Shown: positions 1-12,400 of the stretch, in pieces | Layout: the number at the start of each line of letters is the position of its first letter | How positions within the stretch are numbered: the first letter of the stretch is position 1 | From: Polysphondylium violaceum | Lineage: Eukaryota > Evosea > Eumycetozoa > Dictyosteliales > Dictyosteliaceae | NCBI GenBank assembly: GCA_000277445.1 | Contig: AJWJ01000278.1 | Location: 1-30,425 of the forward strand | Length of the DNA stretch: 30,425 nucleotides | Direction of reading: 5' to 3' | Translations under genes and position numbers: made by a program | The notes under the pieces: generated by a model | Seen by the model: the letters and a program-made list of their open reading frames with translations, nothing else | The model's database searches: none | Told to the model about the DNA's origin: nothing

Positions 1-419
1 AAAATACCATATTTATTAAATTATAGATCCACCATATTTTATTAAATAAAAATGTAATAGGAATAAATAACCCTATTAATGAACTATAATCGTCTCTGGA
101 TTTGTACTCTTTTGTGGTCAATCCATGACTAACTGGAAAAATCTTTTATAAAAATGTTTTTACAAAATAAAAATTGGGAAAAACATTTTCATTATGTTTT
201 CATTCTTCATCAAAGAAACTCAGCATTATATAGATTTTTCTTATTAGATTATTTAGTTCATTAGAGGATTGAGTTTTGTGTACATTTAGTGTATCTCGTC
301 TCACTTGTGTATTCATCATTCATTCCAACCTTTAATACCAACGACCTTAGTCATTGTTATTAAAAAAAGGGAGGGAAAAAAAAACCAACCCGATAAAGGA
401 TAAAAATTATTAAAATATT
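1..419. other. Intergenic DNA 3' of the tRNA, no convincing gene
   Basis: AT-rich DNA with no convincing gene. It contains a short imperfect direct repeat (ACCATATTTATTAAAT-like, near 6-21 and 32-48). The longest coding-like stretch I found by eye is a 38-codon minus-strand frame at 316-200, which could easily arise by chance. Minus-strand T runs just beyond the tRNA (412-415 and 402-406) would serve as the RNA polymerase III stop. I see no LTR, LINE-like frame or target-site duplication, although the flanks of tRNA genes are preferred landing sites for dictyostelid retroelements. Confidence 0.6.
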
Positions 420-492
420 CGCCCAAAGGGGGGCTCGAACCCCCGACCACAAGGTTAAAAGCCTTGCGCTCTACCGACTGAGCTATCTGGGC
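420..492 (-). tRNA. tRNA-Lys (anticodon UUU)
   Basis: The reverse complement folds into a complete 73-nt cloverleaf. The acceptor stem GCCCAGA pairs with TTTGGGC with one G-T pair. The D arm is GCTC/GAGC. The anticodon stem CAAGG/CCTTG encloses the loop CTTTTAA, which gives anticodon TTT (Lys). The variable loop is TGGTC. The T arm is five G-C pairs around TTCGAGC, and the discriminator is G. The internal A box (TAGCTCAGTCGGT) and B box (GGTTCGAGCCC) are intact, there is no intron, and CCA is not encoded, as expected for a nuclear eukaryotic tRNA. The gene looks functional and decodes AAA and AAG lysine codons. Confidence 0.97.
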
Positions 493-573
493 ACGAAATT
501 ACTCAAACAGAGGAAAAATTTATTGGGAAATTTTTTTTACCTAATGGACAATATACAAAAATTGTAATTGTCT

Positions 574-695
574 ACATCCTAATTAAAACAAAAAAAACTA
601 ATTACTAACTTACATACTAATTAAAACAAAAAATACCTAATTACTAACTCCTTCTCCATCCTAATTAAAACAAAAAAAAACAATTAAATAACTCG
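574..695. repeat. Three degenerate tandem copies beside the tRNA
   Basis: Three successive units share the core CCTAATTAAAACAAAAAA, followed in the first two by CTAATTACTAACT. They begin near 574, 612 and 657, so the spacing is about 38 and 45 nt. The third unit diverges after the A run. The array lies 5' of the tRNA in its own orientation and 3' of the hydrolase gene. It is a short minisatellite-like array; I see nothing in it that would encode a product. Confidence 0.6.
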
Positions 696-766
696 ATTCT
701 GAAACTAAAATAATTTCCTTATTAACTCTTTTTTGTTTTTCTACAATTTTCAAAATTGATTAAAAT

Positions 767-2084
767 TTATTCTAATAATTCAAGTTCATTTTTAATTGGT
801 TTAAAGTAAGATTGAACCAATGAATCAGATACTTTTGAAATACAATCTGGATTCCATTTTGGATTCTTATCTTTATCGACCAAAAGAGCACGAACACCTT
901 CAAAGAAATCAGTGTTTTCCATAAATGTTTGAGACATTCTAAATTCCATTTTCAAGCATTCAGCCAAAGATTTGGATTTTCCTTGATTCAATTGTTCAAA
1001 AACAACCTTGAGGGCAGTTGGTGACATTTGTTTCAAAGTTTTAAGAGTGTTGATCGCAAAATCAGTGTTTTCCTTTTCCAACGTAGCAATGATTTCCTCT
1101 ACAGAGTTTTTAGAAAATATTCTTTCAATGTCTTTGATATTGACATTAATATCCAAAGTGGTATCGTTTTTATCGATTTTCTCAGAGAATTGATTTAATA
1201 ATTGCTCAACATTTTCATTGGTTGGATTACTCAATTGTTCTAAAGCTTCTTCAAGTTTTGGAATATTTTCACTTTTAACAAAATGTGTTGCAATACCTGA
1301 AGCACTAAAATCATTGTGTGTTTTAATGTTATTAATTAATAATAATTATAATATAAATATATATATACAAAAAATACTTACTAAACATTTTTACCCTTTA
1401 ATTTAGCACCAGTTAAAGCAAGATAATAACCTAATCTATGTGGTAATCTAGAAAGGAAATAAGAACCACCAACATCACAAAAGAATCCGATACCAGTTTC
1501 TGGCATAGCAAATAATGTATTATCAGTTGCAACTCTAAATTTACCATGAACTGAAAGACCAACACCTCCACCCACTTTTTTTATACTTTTATTATTAGTA
1601 AACTAATACATCTATAGAGATGTGATGATGAATAAAAATAATAGTAGTTTTACTTACTAGTAATACCATTATAAATTGATACTTGTGGAATTGGATTAGT
1701 ACCAATAAGATGATTTAAAAAGTATTCTTCACGGAAAAAGGTATCTGATATTTTTTCAAGTTTGGGGTCATTTTTAAGAGTGCTTGTTGGATTGCCGTAA
1801 TCATAGATTGCTCTGATATCACCACCAGCACAAAATGCTTTTTCACCTGAACCCTTCATGACAATAACTAAATCACCATTCTTTTTATTCTTTCTCCATT
1901 CTAAATATTTGGGTGTAAGGATTTTAACCATATTTGGATTCAAAGAATTCAATGCCTTTGGTCTATTTAATGTAATATTTAAACATTTTCCTTTTTCACT
2001 AGTTAAAATTTCATCAGCCAATGCAGATGAATAGAATCTAATTCCTTTTATAGTATTACAATTAAATAATCTACTTGTAGACAT
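767..2084 (-). CDS. hibch: 3-hydroxyisobutyryl-CoA hydrolase, mitochondrial
   Basis: Three exons, 2084-1658, 1574-1382 and 1304-767, join in frame to 385 residues; human HIBCH is of about the same length. The enzyme hydrolyses 3-hydroxyisobutyryl-CoA in mitochondrial valine breakdown. The N terminus is basic and Ser-rich with RFYSS near residue 17, like a mitochondrial presequence. The enoyl-CoA hydratase/isomerase fold is clear: [14 protein letters not shown] in exon 1, and [13 protein letters not shown] created exactly across the first junction. [13 protein letters not shown] carries the expected catalytic Glu (about 168) and Asp (about 176), followed by [20 protein letters not shown] across the second junction. 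One oddity is FFCDVGG, where many relatives have a proline in place of the Cys. Introns are GT-AG and AT-rich (83 and 77 nt). The gene is divergent from the TRAPP gene, 191 nt away, so the two probably share a promoter region. A general enoyl-CoA hydratase is less likely given the length and the HIBCH-type motifs. Confidence 0.93.
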
Positions 2085-2275
2085 GATTATGTTGTTGTTC
2101 GACTTTATGCAAAAAAAAAAAACTTATTACCCCAATAAAAAAAAAAAAAAAAAAAGAAATCATTTTTTATGAATTTTTTGAACATTTTTTTTTTTAAATT
2201 TTTCCAAATCAAAAAAAAAAGACATATTAGTTCAAATTAAGAGTTCTCTCTTTTGGATGATTAAAAGAGATCAGG
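2085..2275. promoter_or_regulatory. Short divergent promoter region (hibch / TRAPPC9-like)
   Basis: Only 191 nt separate the two start codons. The stretch consists largely of A and T homopolymers (A10 near 2110, A19 near 2137, T10 near 2187, A10 near 2211), typical of dictyostelid core promoters. No specific operator is recognisable. Confidence 0.5.
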
Positions 2276-5200
2276 ATGGAGCTAAACCTAACATTTACAG
2301 AAAATAGAGCTATAAAGATACTCATATTACCAATTGGTGATATATCTCCAGAGAAATACAAAGAATATTCAAATTTAATTAAAACTATAAATTTCATTGA
2401 ACTCAGTAGTATAACTAGGAATCCAAATGAAACTTGTAATATTTAAATATTATACATCATATACTTTAATACTTTGATACATAGATATTAATAGTATAAT
2501 AATAATAATAATAATAATAATATAGCACCACTCGAAAAGATATCATGGATTGATGGAAATATGTTGTTAAATTTTGTAGATTCAATCAATCATTCTAGAA
2601 GTGAATTTGAAGAATTTCAAGTATACAAAAAGGTATTTGGAGTAATAGGTGTTGTAGATTGTAAGAAATCAAAAGATTTATTAGAGACAAAACGATTGTT
2701 TGAAGAGGCAGTATCGTTGTATCCCTCGGCAGTGTCAACACTGTGTTGTGCATTTGATCCAATGGATGATCAACCAGATTTAGATTTGGGTGCAAATTTA
2801 ATCATGATTCCAAATAATAGTGATAGAAAACATTTGATATTTTATCTAACTACTTTGTTGATTGATTTCTCTCATATGATATTCAAATACTTTGAAAAGA
2901 TGGTAGGTGAATCTGAATCAAATACTCCTTTAATTTCAACTCCTCTAGAATCTAAAGGTTGGGATGAATTTGGTAAAGCAAAGAAAAGAAAACTCGGTAG
3001 ATTTTATAAATGTAAAGGTGATTATTGTTTATTAGCTGGTTCTCCTTTAGATGCTTTTAAATAGTAAGTATTATTAGTAATATTAGTAGTAATAGTAGCT
3101 ATAGTTTATTAACTAAATGATTAAACCATATTAGTTATGATCAAAGTATAGAATTAACTCGATCAAATAATGATTGGGAATGGTTAGCAGGATCACAAGA
3201 AGGTTATATATCTGCGATATTATTAAAAAGAGTAATATTATTAATATATTTTTATTTTAGCTACATATCTATTCAAATACTTATTATTATTATTATCATT
3301 ACATTATCTTTATAGAATCAAGATTTTAATTCACAAAATCATAGTAATAGTCTCAGTCCAAATACAAATAATTATTTAACAGACACACAAATTAATACAG
3401 ATGATCAATTAATTAAAGAAATGGCAAATGAATCTATAGCAAACTATAACAAAAGAAAAACAGTTCAATTTGAAATAGATATATCTTTAAAATTTGCAAA
3501 TTATCATATCTCAATGGATCGAAAAATTGAAGCATCTGATTTATTAACAAATACCTATGATATTGCTTTTGATTTAAATTTAGATGATAAAGTAATTATA
3601 TTATTTAATTTATCATTTCATTTATTTATTAATATTAATTATAATTATTAATTACAATAGATAATGGTATCATGTTCAATTGCATTACTTTATTATTCAA
3701 TGAATTTTAAAAGAAAGTTTGCATTTTATCTAAGAGAAGCAGCATTTTTAAATCATAGAAAATTAAATTATGATAGAATCAATAATCTATTAATCATTGC
3801 AAGTAAATATTATCAACTAGAAGATTTGTATGCAAAGTCACCTGCAATATTTTTAGATCAAGCTACAAATAAAACTGTTAGCTTTACTTTAAATCAAATG
3901 AAGAGATCAAATTCAAAATCATCTAAACAACAACAAGTTCAACAACCAACTAAAGCCAATAATAGATTCAACTCAAGAATGCCACAATTATCTAGTAAAA
4001 AAGAAAAATATGGTTGGTCTGTCATTCAAAGATGTTTGATATTGAATTTGATCACAGTGTCTGTTGGCATGCTAGATTCTTTGAGTATTTGTAAATATAT
4101 CATCTACTTGCTTAGAACCCAATACAAACAATTGGCTCAACAAAAACAAATTGAATTTCAATCGGATCTCTTGCATCACTCTAAAACACTGCCATTGAAT
4201 ATCAATACCAATGTTCAAATGAACTCTTTGGGATTGCCATTTATTGGTAAAGTCGTTCCACTCTCGTTACCAAATCATTTGGTGCCAAATGAAATCAAGT
4301 CGGCCAATTCATCCACTACCAAAGACAAGTTTTTCATTTACTCTCCCTATGAAAAAGATAATCTATCAAACAAAAAACAAAAGATTGTTTGGACTTGTGA
4401 TGAAGAATGTAATGTGTTGGTCACACTCTCTAATCCTTTTTCATTTGATATATTTATTCAATCATTGACACTCAGTACCGCCGGTGTACCATTTGAATCC
4501 TATCCCTTATCTTTTAAAATCTTGTCATTCACAGACTCTATGGACATCATTATCTCTGGTCGTGCACTTAAACCTGGCCCACTGATTATAAAGGGTGTTT
4601 TTGTTAGATCCTACAATTTAATCTCTGAATATCCAATCAATCAACAAGGCGCTAGCATCAATTTAAATGAATACTATTCTTTGGTGAAAAAGGATGCATA
4701 CAAGGTTGAAAGTTGGGAAGTACCCATTGTCAGTGAACAAGATGACTCGATAATCAACAAAATCAAAGTCATTCCAAAATTACCAATGTTAAATGTAGTC
4801 ACTCCAACTGTTGGTGGTAATATACTAAATCTTTTTGCCGGTGAATATTATACATTTAATATGGAGTTTGAAAATATTGGCACGCTCGATATTGACTCTA
4901 TCCAAATTACTTTGGATGAATTTGATAAAAATCTTAGAAAATCAATTCAATCAAACAAATCAAATCAATCATATATCGATTATGATGATGATGAAATGAT
5001 TTCTTTTTCTTGGGATCAATCATTGATAAATTCACATTTACCTCTTTTACCTGGTTCAAGTTTTTCTTTACCAATTATTGTTTTTTCAAAACCATTTTTA
5101 ATTGGTAATCAATTTATAATTAAATATCAATCTGGTCTTAATCAAAATCAAAATCAAATTAATAATAATACTATGACTACGACTACTCTTAATACAAATA

Positions 5201-6383
5201 CAAATCAAACTCTTATTGAAGAACAACAACCACAATATGAAAGAAAAATATTAATACCTATTCAATTAAATGTTATTCATGGTCCACAAATTATCAATTT
5301 TGATATTTTATATGCTAGTTCAAAAACTCTTCAATCACTTGGTCCATATATTATTGAAAAACAACAAAAAACTTCTGGTAATCCTTTGGGAAATAGTACG
5401 ATGTCTTTATCTTGTTCAAGTGCGATTGAGGCCAATAGTTTAAATAATGAAATGATTACTAGTAATAGTATTCATAATGATTATTGTCTTTTAGTATTTG
5501 ATATTATGAATTGTACTTCAACTCATACATTTACAATTGCTTCAAATTTAAATTTTGATCAAGGTAAAATTATTTATTATTAATTATTATTATTAATTTA
5601 ATTAATTATATATATTAATATTTTAAAATTATATTTTAGTTTCATTTGAAAAAATTTTAACAGATTCTAAATTTATGTTATCACCAAATTCTACTATAAG
5701 TATTATAGTACCAATGAAAAGGGAATCATTTCCAGATGTTTTACCCCCACTTAGACAACCAAAAGGTCAATATATTAAACCAAAGAAAAAGCCAACTGAA
5801 CATGAAGAATATTTAAATAGATTGGTTCAATACTATAAAGATTTACTTATTAAAAATATTGAACTTAATTGGTTATCTGTATGTAAAAACTTAAAATTTA
5901 AATTTCTTTGTTAAACAAATATATTAATCTTTTTATTATAATTAGTCTGATAATACAAAAGGTATTATATTATTAAATAATATAATATTAACATCAAAAT
6001 TAGTTTACAAGTTAAATAATGATTCAATTTTACTTGAATTTAGAGATAATATATTATCAAAAGAAGTTCCAGTTGGAGAGTTTCATAATATTGATGTTTG
6101 TGTTACAAATGTAACAAATCAACTAATTTCAGGATTGGTTTTACACATTCAACCAATTTTGGATAAACAAATTTCAAACAAAATTGATTTGTCTCAAAAG
6201 TTTGGTTATGTTGGTTCATTTACCGTACCAATCACAGAGTTGGCAGCAAATTCAACTTTTAATCATACTCTTCCTGTTGTATTCTTTGAAAAAGATTCTT
6301 TTAGATTTATAATTTCTTGTGAATTATTTAAAACTAAACATGTAATTCCATCTCCTCATTCACTTCATATTAAAGTTGTTTAA
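2276..6383 (+). CDS. trappc9: TRAPP complex subunit, TRAPPC9/Trs120 homologue
   Basis: Seven exons, 2276-2435, 2526-3063, 3135-3231, 3316-3591, 3661-5563, 5640-5878 and 5946-6383, join in frame to 1216 residues, close to human TRAPPC9 (about 1150) and yeast Trs120 (about 1290). TRAPPC9 is a subunit of TRAPPII, the guanine-nucleotide exchange complex for Rab11/Rab1-type GTPases at the Golgi. The N-terminal half shows the family pattern: an LPIGDIS strand, then VIGVVDC, then KAKKRKLGRFYKCKGDYCLL (a match to the human KRCQGRMRKHVGDLCLQAG region) followed by NNDWEWLAGSQEGYISA. A helical TPR-like segment follows (KRKFAFYLREAAFLNHRK). The C-terminal half is beta-rich, as expected for the Ig-like region, with Asn/Gln-rich loops. 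The start at 2276 is preferred because an ATG at 2257 opens another frame that soon stops. Intron 1 holds an (AAT)8 run. AATAAA lies 7 nt after the stop. Identification rests on motif recall, not on a search. Confidence 0.85.
2498..2521. repeat. (AAT)8 microsatellite in an intron
   Basis: Eight uninterrupted AAT units lie just upstream of the acceptor AG at 2524-2525, in intron 1 of the TRAPP gene. Trinucleotide runs like this are common in dictyostelid introns and intergenic DNA. Confidence 0.9.
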
Positions 6384-6446
6384 ACAATCAATAAATAATT
6401 AATTATTCTTTAATATTTTAATTTCTTATTTATTGTCTTATATATA
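6384..6446. terminator. Shared 63-nt convergent 3' region with two polyadenylation signals
   Basis: The TRAPP gene and the giant minus-strand gene end 63 nt apart. Each has its own AATAAA inside this gap: 6390-6395 on the plus strand and 6434-6429 on the minus strand. Because cleavage normally falls downstream of the signal, the two mature 3' ends are expected to reach into each other's transcribed strand. Confidence 0.6.
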
Positions 6447-9400
6447 TTATGCTTTATAAAAACCAGCATCATAATTCATATTACTAACACCATAATTATC
6501 TACTGTGAAAATTATATCACCATTATCATTGGCTTGATTATTTACTAGAACCACTGGAACAGGTGAAATTCCAGAAGAGGTGGCAATTGGGGAAACTACA
6601 TAACCTGGAGGTGGGTTAAAGTGAAGACGATAACTACCTTTGGAAATCAAGAATGAATATGTGCCTTTATCACTGGTCGTTGTTGAATCAATTAATGTTC
6701 CGTTTGAGAAATATAAATCAACCTTTACACCAGCCAAACCTTCTTCATAAGAGTCTTGAACACCATCCTTATTTAAATCATCCCATACAAAATTACCAAT
6801 ATAGGTGGGTGGGATAGCACAATTTAGAGCCATATCACCCAAACCATTTAATTTACCAAAGTTTGTAGTTGGAATTAATGTAAAAATTAAAACACCACCC
6901 AAGGCACTTCCATTGGAAACACTGTGATGCTTTAGAATAGCTTGATTAATATCGTACAAATCATAAAAGTTTCCAACCACTTCACTTGAGCCTGGAATAT
7001 AGACCGATGAACTCCAATGAGTTTCATCATGTTGCCAAACAACATCAGATGTGGCACTTGATAAAAAGTTATCGTTGAAAAACTCACCATTACCTGGACC
7101 TTGACCTAACATATTGGGTTGTTTAAATGTTGTTGAACCAGTGAGAGCCCCACATGTACCACCCAATTCTAATTGATAGACACCAGTTGCATCTTTACAA
7201 GCGTACAACATATCACCGGCAGGTGTATTTTGATATGCATCTGCTTCTCTATCAATAATAGACAATATCATATTACCTTGATTTCCAATAAATGTAATAT
7301 CAGAAATATGTGGATGTGGCCATAAACCACCAGTGATTGTAGTATTGCTAACCCAATATTTCCAATCTGCCAAAATAATACCACTAATAATTACTTTTCT
7401 ATAGGTTCTCTTTTGAATATAACCTCTTGGATAACCAAACGAAAAGCTTAAAACATCTGTTAAAGTTTTATCATCACTTTCAATTCTAGTAACAAGACCA
7501 GTTGGAATAGTTTTGGTATTCATACCATCACATATACCACCAACAAACATATTTACGCCATCCCATCCCAAACCAAATATTCTATAGTTATCGGGGCCAC
7601 AATTATGTGTCATTTTGATTAAAATGATATTGTTTATAGTTGGTTTAACTCTGAGTGGAATCTTGGCAACAGTTGTTTTGTTTAATACTGCAACATAGAG
7701 ATAATCTCCAACAATTTCTATATCGCCTTGATCTTGAGTCATATAGGATAATGTCTCTGCTGATTCTCTCAATGCCCAACCATTACCATAGATATCATCC
7801 AATCTTAGGAATACTTCAGAAACCATTGGTTTAGATTGTTTAACTCTATAGATTGTTGATCTAAGATTAACTGCTGCACCTGCTTTTTTGTAGGTTGCGG
7901 AATAAATATAATCTTCAACTTTATCATAGGCAACACCATAAACAGATTGTTGTTGAACATTGTCTGCCATCATTGTTTTGGGGAAACTAGGCCCACTATT
8001 ATCGGGTGTAGAATAAGCATTGTAATCAATACTAATCAAAACTGGTTCTGATGCATTCATTGGTTTGGTGAAACAAGCGACAAAGATCTTGGGATTATCT
8101 TGACAATATTGATCTGGATTCAATAAGCCAACATTTACATCGGTTTGTGTAGCTGTTGGATATTGAATTTGTGAACCTGCATACTTGGCAACAGGTACTG
8201 TTGGGTAGAATCCTTGTGGAATGTCTGAAAAGAATACTTGATATTGTTTACCAATATCAAGACCTGAAAAGGCGTATAAACCACCAAGATCAGTTTTGGT
8301 TGATTGAATAACCACACCTCTATCAACCAAATTAACGGTAATATTGGGGAAAACCGTATCCAGTTTGTTAAATATACCATCGGCATTATAATCAATAAAT
8401 GAAAGACCAGAAATATAACCAGTTGGATTATTTTCCACATAGCCAGCATCAATGGTTGGGTTCCAGGCAAGACTGGACGTTCTATTATCAGGTGCAAATA
8501 ATATTACATTTGGTCCATTCATTCTTAAATCAATAGTGCTTGTAAGACCACTTGGATTAGGGTTAGAGTCAAATGTTTCATCTTTGCTAGTGTATTGATC
8601 AGTAAAACTGTATCCTGGTGCTGTTCCAAATCTAACAACATATTTGCCTGGATACAAGTCATCAAACAAATAAAGACCATCGGAATCAGATTGGATTGGT
8701 TTAACAGTGTTACCATAGGCATCTAATACTGGTTTCAAACTAGTATTCAAGAGTTCAACAGTAATATTAGAGATCTTTTGAATAGGATTTCCTTGTGTAC
8801 CAGATAAATTCAAATCGATAAATGTTAAATCACCTATTGCCAATAAAAGTGGTACCAATAAGACATCTTCAGTTGGATCAACAAATCTAGCAACAACTCC
8901 ACTATATTTGGGGATAGTACTAGACAAAACAGTTTGAGCATTTGGTAAAAAGAAATCGATTGAAAAAGTACGACTATAGGGATCAGAAGAATTTCTCATC
9001 TCAGAAAAGAACCAATCGTCAGGAATATTTGAAAATGTAACTGTATAGTTTCCGCTTGGTACATTGTCAAACAAATAATAACCATTGGCATCAGTTACAA
9101 CATCATCAATTAAATTGGAATCAAAGTCTACGGCTGGCATACCATCTTGACTTAAGGATACAGTGATACCTTGACCTTTAAATGGTCCATTTGATAATGT
9201 TGTATCTCTATAATCTAAAATGACTTGATCACCTACTGCATAGGTTGGAGTAAGTTTAATACCTTTATCTTGATGAGGTAAAGTAAAGTTGGCCACTACA
9301 CCATCTGATGGAATTGAAGGTCTTACCTTGGGGTTGGATTCAAATAACAAATCACCGGTAATATTGGCAGAATGAACATCTAGTTGAGAATTTGGTATAG

Positions 9401-12400
9401 TGTATTCATATTTATATGGTGAACCAATAAATTGAATAGAGTAATTACCAGATAAAAGACTATCAAATCTATATTGTCCATTTTCATCTGTAGTTGCTAC
9501 TGGGACCGATACACCTTTAGAATTGTAGGCATTATTTCCCAATGAATCAAGTAATTGAACAGAAATACCTGCAACCCCAGTCTCACCAGCTTCCATTATA
9601 TCATTTTCATTGGGATCATAAAAGGCAAAACCAGAAATTGCAAACAAAGATAGGGGTTTGGTTGATTTAATAATACCAGCATTGATAAAATGATTAACAT
9701 AATCTGGGTTTTTAGCACCAATATCAATTTTTGGATCAAATGGAGTAATATGATAACCATTGGTCAACAATTCAACGGGGAAATAGTTACCCAAATCATT
9801 TGGAACAGAGTCTGCTAATGGCTTTGTAAATTTGTAATCTTTGGGAACATTAGAGAATTGAGCAATATAACGACCGGGAGGAATACAATCTATCCAATAA
9901 TCACCAGTCTTGTTTGTGGTGGCTACCAATGGATTATGATAGAGATCATAGGAATAGTTGGATGGTGAGGCATCAATTATATTTTTCAATGAAACAGTTA
10001 CACCCTCAACACCCTTTTCATTTGAATCCATGATACTATCTTGATTGTCATCATACCATACTCTTCTTCCAACACTATAGATAAATGGTTTCAGAATACC
10101 AATGTTTTCATCTCTATCAATAAATGGTGCTTTGACAGGATCTTTAGAGGGATCTGTTGGTTTAACTTTTGAACTAAATGGTGAGAGTCTAAATTTAGAA
10201 ATTTCATTATTGATTGCCTTACTATCATTGGTTCCATTGCCAGCATTTGGTTTTGTTACTGTCCAAGTTTGGAGAAAACTTGCCAAAGAGATTGTGTACA
10301 CCCCTGGTTTAAGTTCATCAAAATAATAGAAACCTTGATCATTGGTAATACGAGTGGAAACCAAAGATTTGTTATTATTTTCATCATATAGATATAATGT
10401 GATTCCCACAGCGGGTGGTTCATTTGCTTCTCTAATACCATTAGAGTTTAGATCTGTCCATACATAGCGACCAACAGCTACAGTTTTGAGGTCAACAAAT
10501 GCAGCATTTTCAGTGAAATCAACATAAGTGGCTTGAACACCATCGGTAGGAGTGGCCTCTCTAACATTTGGATAAGTTGGATAGAGACCAAAGGATGGAG
10601 TTCTTCCAGTGCTTGGAATTGGTTTTGTTTGATCTGAAAACATTAAATCATTTGGATAATCAGTAAACTGTACTCTATATGTACCTGAAGGAACATTGTC
10701 AAAGAAATATTTTCCATTGGCATCTGTTTTTGTTGGTGGGATAACATTGCCATTGATATCTTTGGGGATGGATCCATCAGATTTAATTAGAGTAACAGTT
10801 ACATTTGGTACGGGCGGTTCTCCTGGATCTTTAATTCCATTGTTATTCAAATCTTTCCAAGCATAATTACCAATAGCATATGGTACAATAACAGTACTAC
10901 TTGGAACTAAACCAGCATCGATATTAAAATCACCAACTGTTGCCACCATACCTGGAATAGGTGGAAACATGAGATAAGGTGAAGATGGACTAAGATCAAT
11001 TACACCTGTTAAACCTTTGGAGTCCGGTGATGAACTTACACTAAATAATCCTGGTAATGGCTCATGTGATCTTTGAAGAGTAAAGATATAACCATCAAGT
11101 TTATCAAATTTAACTACATATTGGCCAGAGGGAAGATTATCAAAGAAATATTTACCATCGATATCAGTTTTGATTGGTTGAACAATTAAGCCATATCTAT
11201 TGTAAACACTATTTCCATCGACATCTTGAAGAGAAACTGTTAGACCTTGAACTGGTTTTTCAGATCCATTGGCATTATAAATACCATCTTGATCGGTATC
11301 ATACCAAACAAAGTCACCAATACCATAAACATTTGGTACACTCAACTCTTGATCAACATTTGGATTAAAGTATTTGGAACGTGGTGCATTATCAGATGGA
11401 ACTGAAGTTCTTACATCTGGGCTACTAACATCAAGAGTAAAGTTTAATTTACCTAGAGGAGGATTGAAAAATGAAAAACCTGGAGGAATTGTAGAGAATG
11501 TGGCAATGTATTGTCCTGGACGTAAATTATCAAAACTATAGGTACCATCAGATTTGGTTAAAACTGGAGCAACAACAGCACCTGATAAATCTACAACTGG
11601 ATTACCTTGGTCATCGGTTAGTGTTATAGTTACATCTTTTACACCAACAACTTCATCAATTTCATTTTTATAAAATACCAAATTACCAAAACCATAGGAC
11701 AAACTTTTAATAATACCAGCATTTCTAGTTGGATCTAATCTGGTTGCTATTAATGAAGCTAAATTAAATCCTGGCAAGTTTTCAACAAATGTTTCATAGG
11801 TAACTGCACCTCCTGGATTAATATCTTTTAATGATGTACCAGGTGGGCCCGCATCTGATAGTGGTGCACCTTCATTTGCTAGTGATGATGTTGAATCAAT
11901 TGATGAACTACTAGAAACATCTGAAGCTGAACCAAATGGATTGGGGATGGCTAAATCTGAACCTGAAACATCTGAAGCTGATCCAAATGGATTAGGTATT
12001 TCTAAACTTGAATCAGAGGCATACAGTTCTAAAAGTTTTCTAATTAATTTGTTGTAATGAAGAGATGAAGGATCATTTGGAACAGAACGAGCTTTTGATA
12101 GACGGAATGGTGTGGTTCTACCAGTAAAACGATTAGGATATGGCCAAGGGCCATCAATAAAGGTATAACCATTTGGAATATTTGAAAATTCTACAATATA
12201 ATCACCAGGTGGAATGTTATCAAAGATATATTTTCCATTTCTATCAGTTTTTGTTGGAAGAATAGGAGATCCATCCAAATAAGTTGGTACACCTAGAGTA
12301 GGAGTCAAGAGCTTAATTGTAACAAATTGAGTTCCAACTTCACTCTGATCCCTAATGGCATTATCATTGTCATCATACCAAACATATCTTCCAACGGCAT

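Noticed and set aside
1-766. Retroelement copy next to the tRNA
   Set aside because: No terminal repeats, reverse-transcriptase motifs or target-site duplication are visible on either flank.
3232-3315. Alternative acceptor at 3260 in TRAPP intron 3
   Set aside because: Using it shifts the frame and runs into a stop; the acceptor at 3314-3315 keeps the frame into exon 4.
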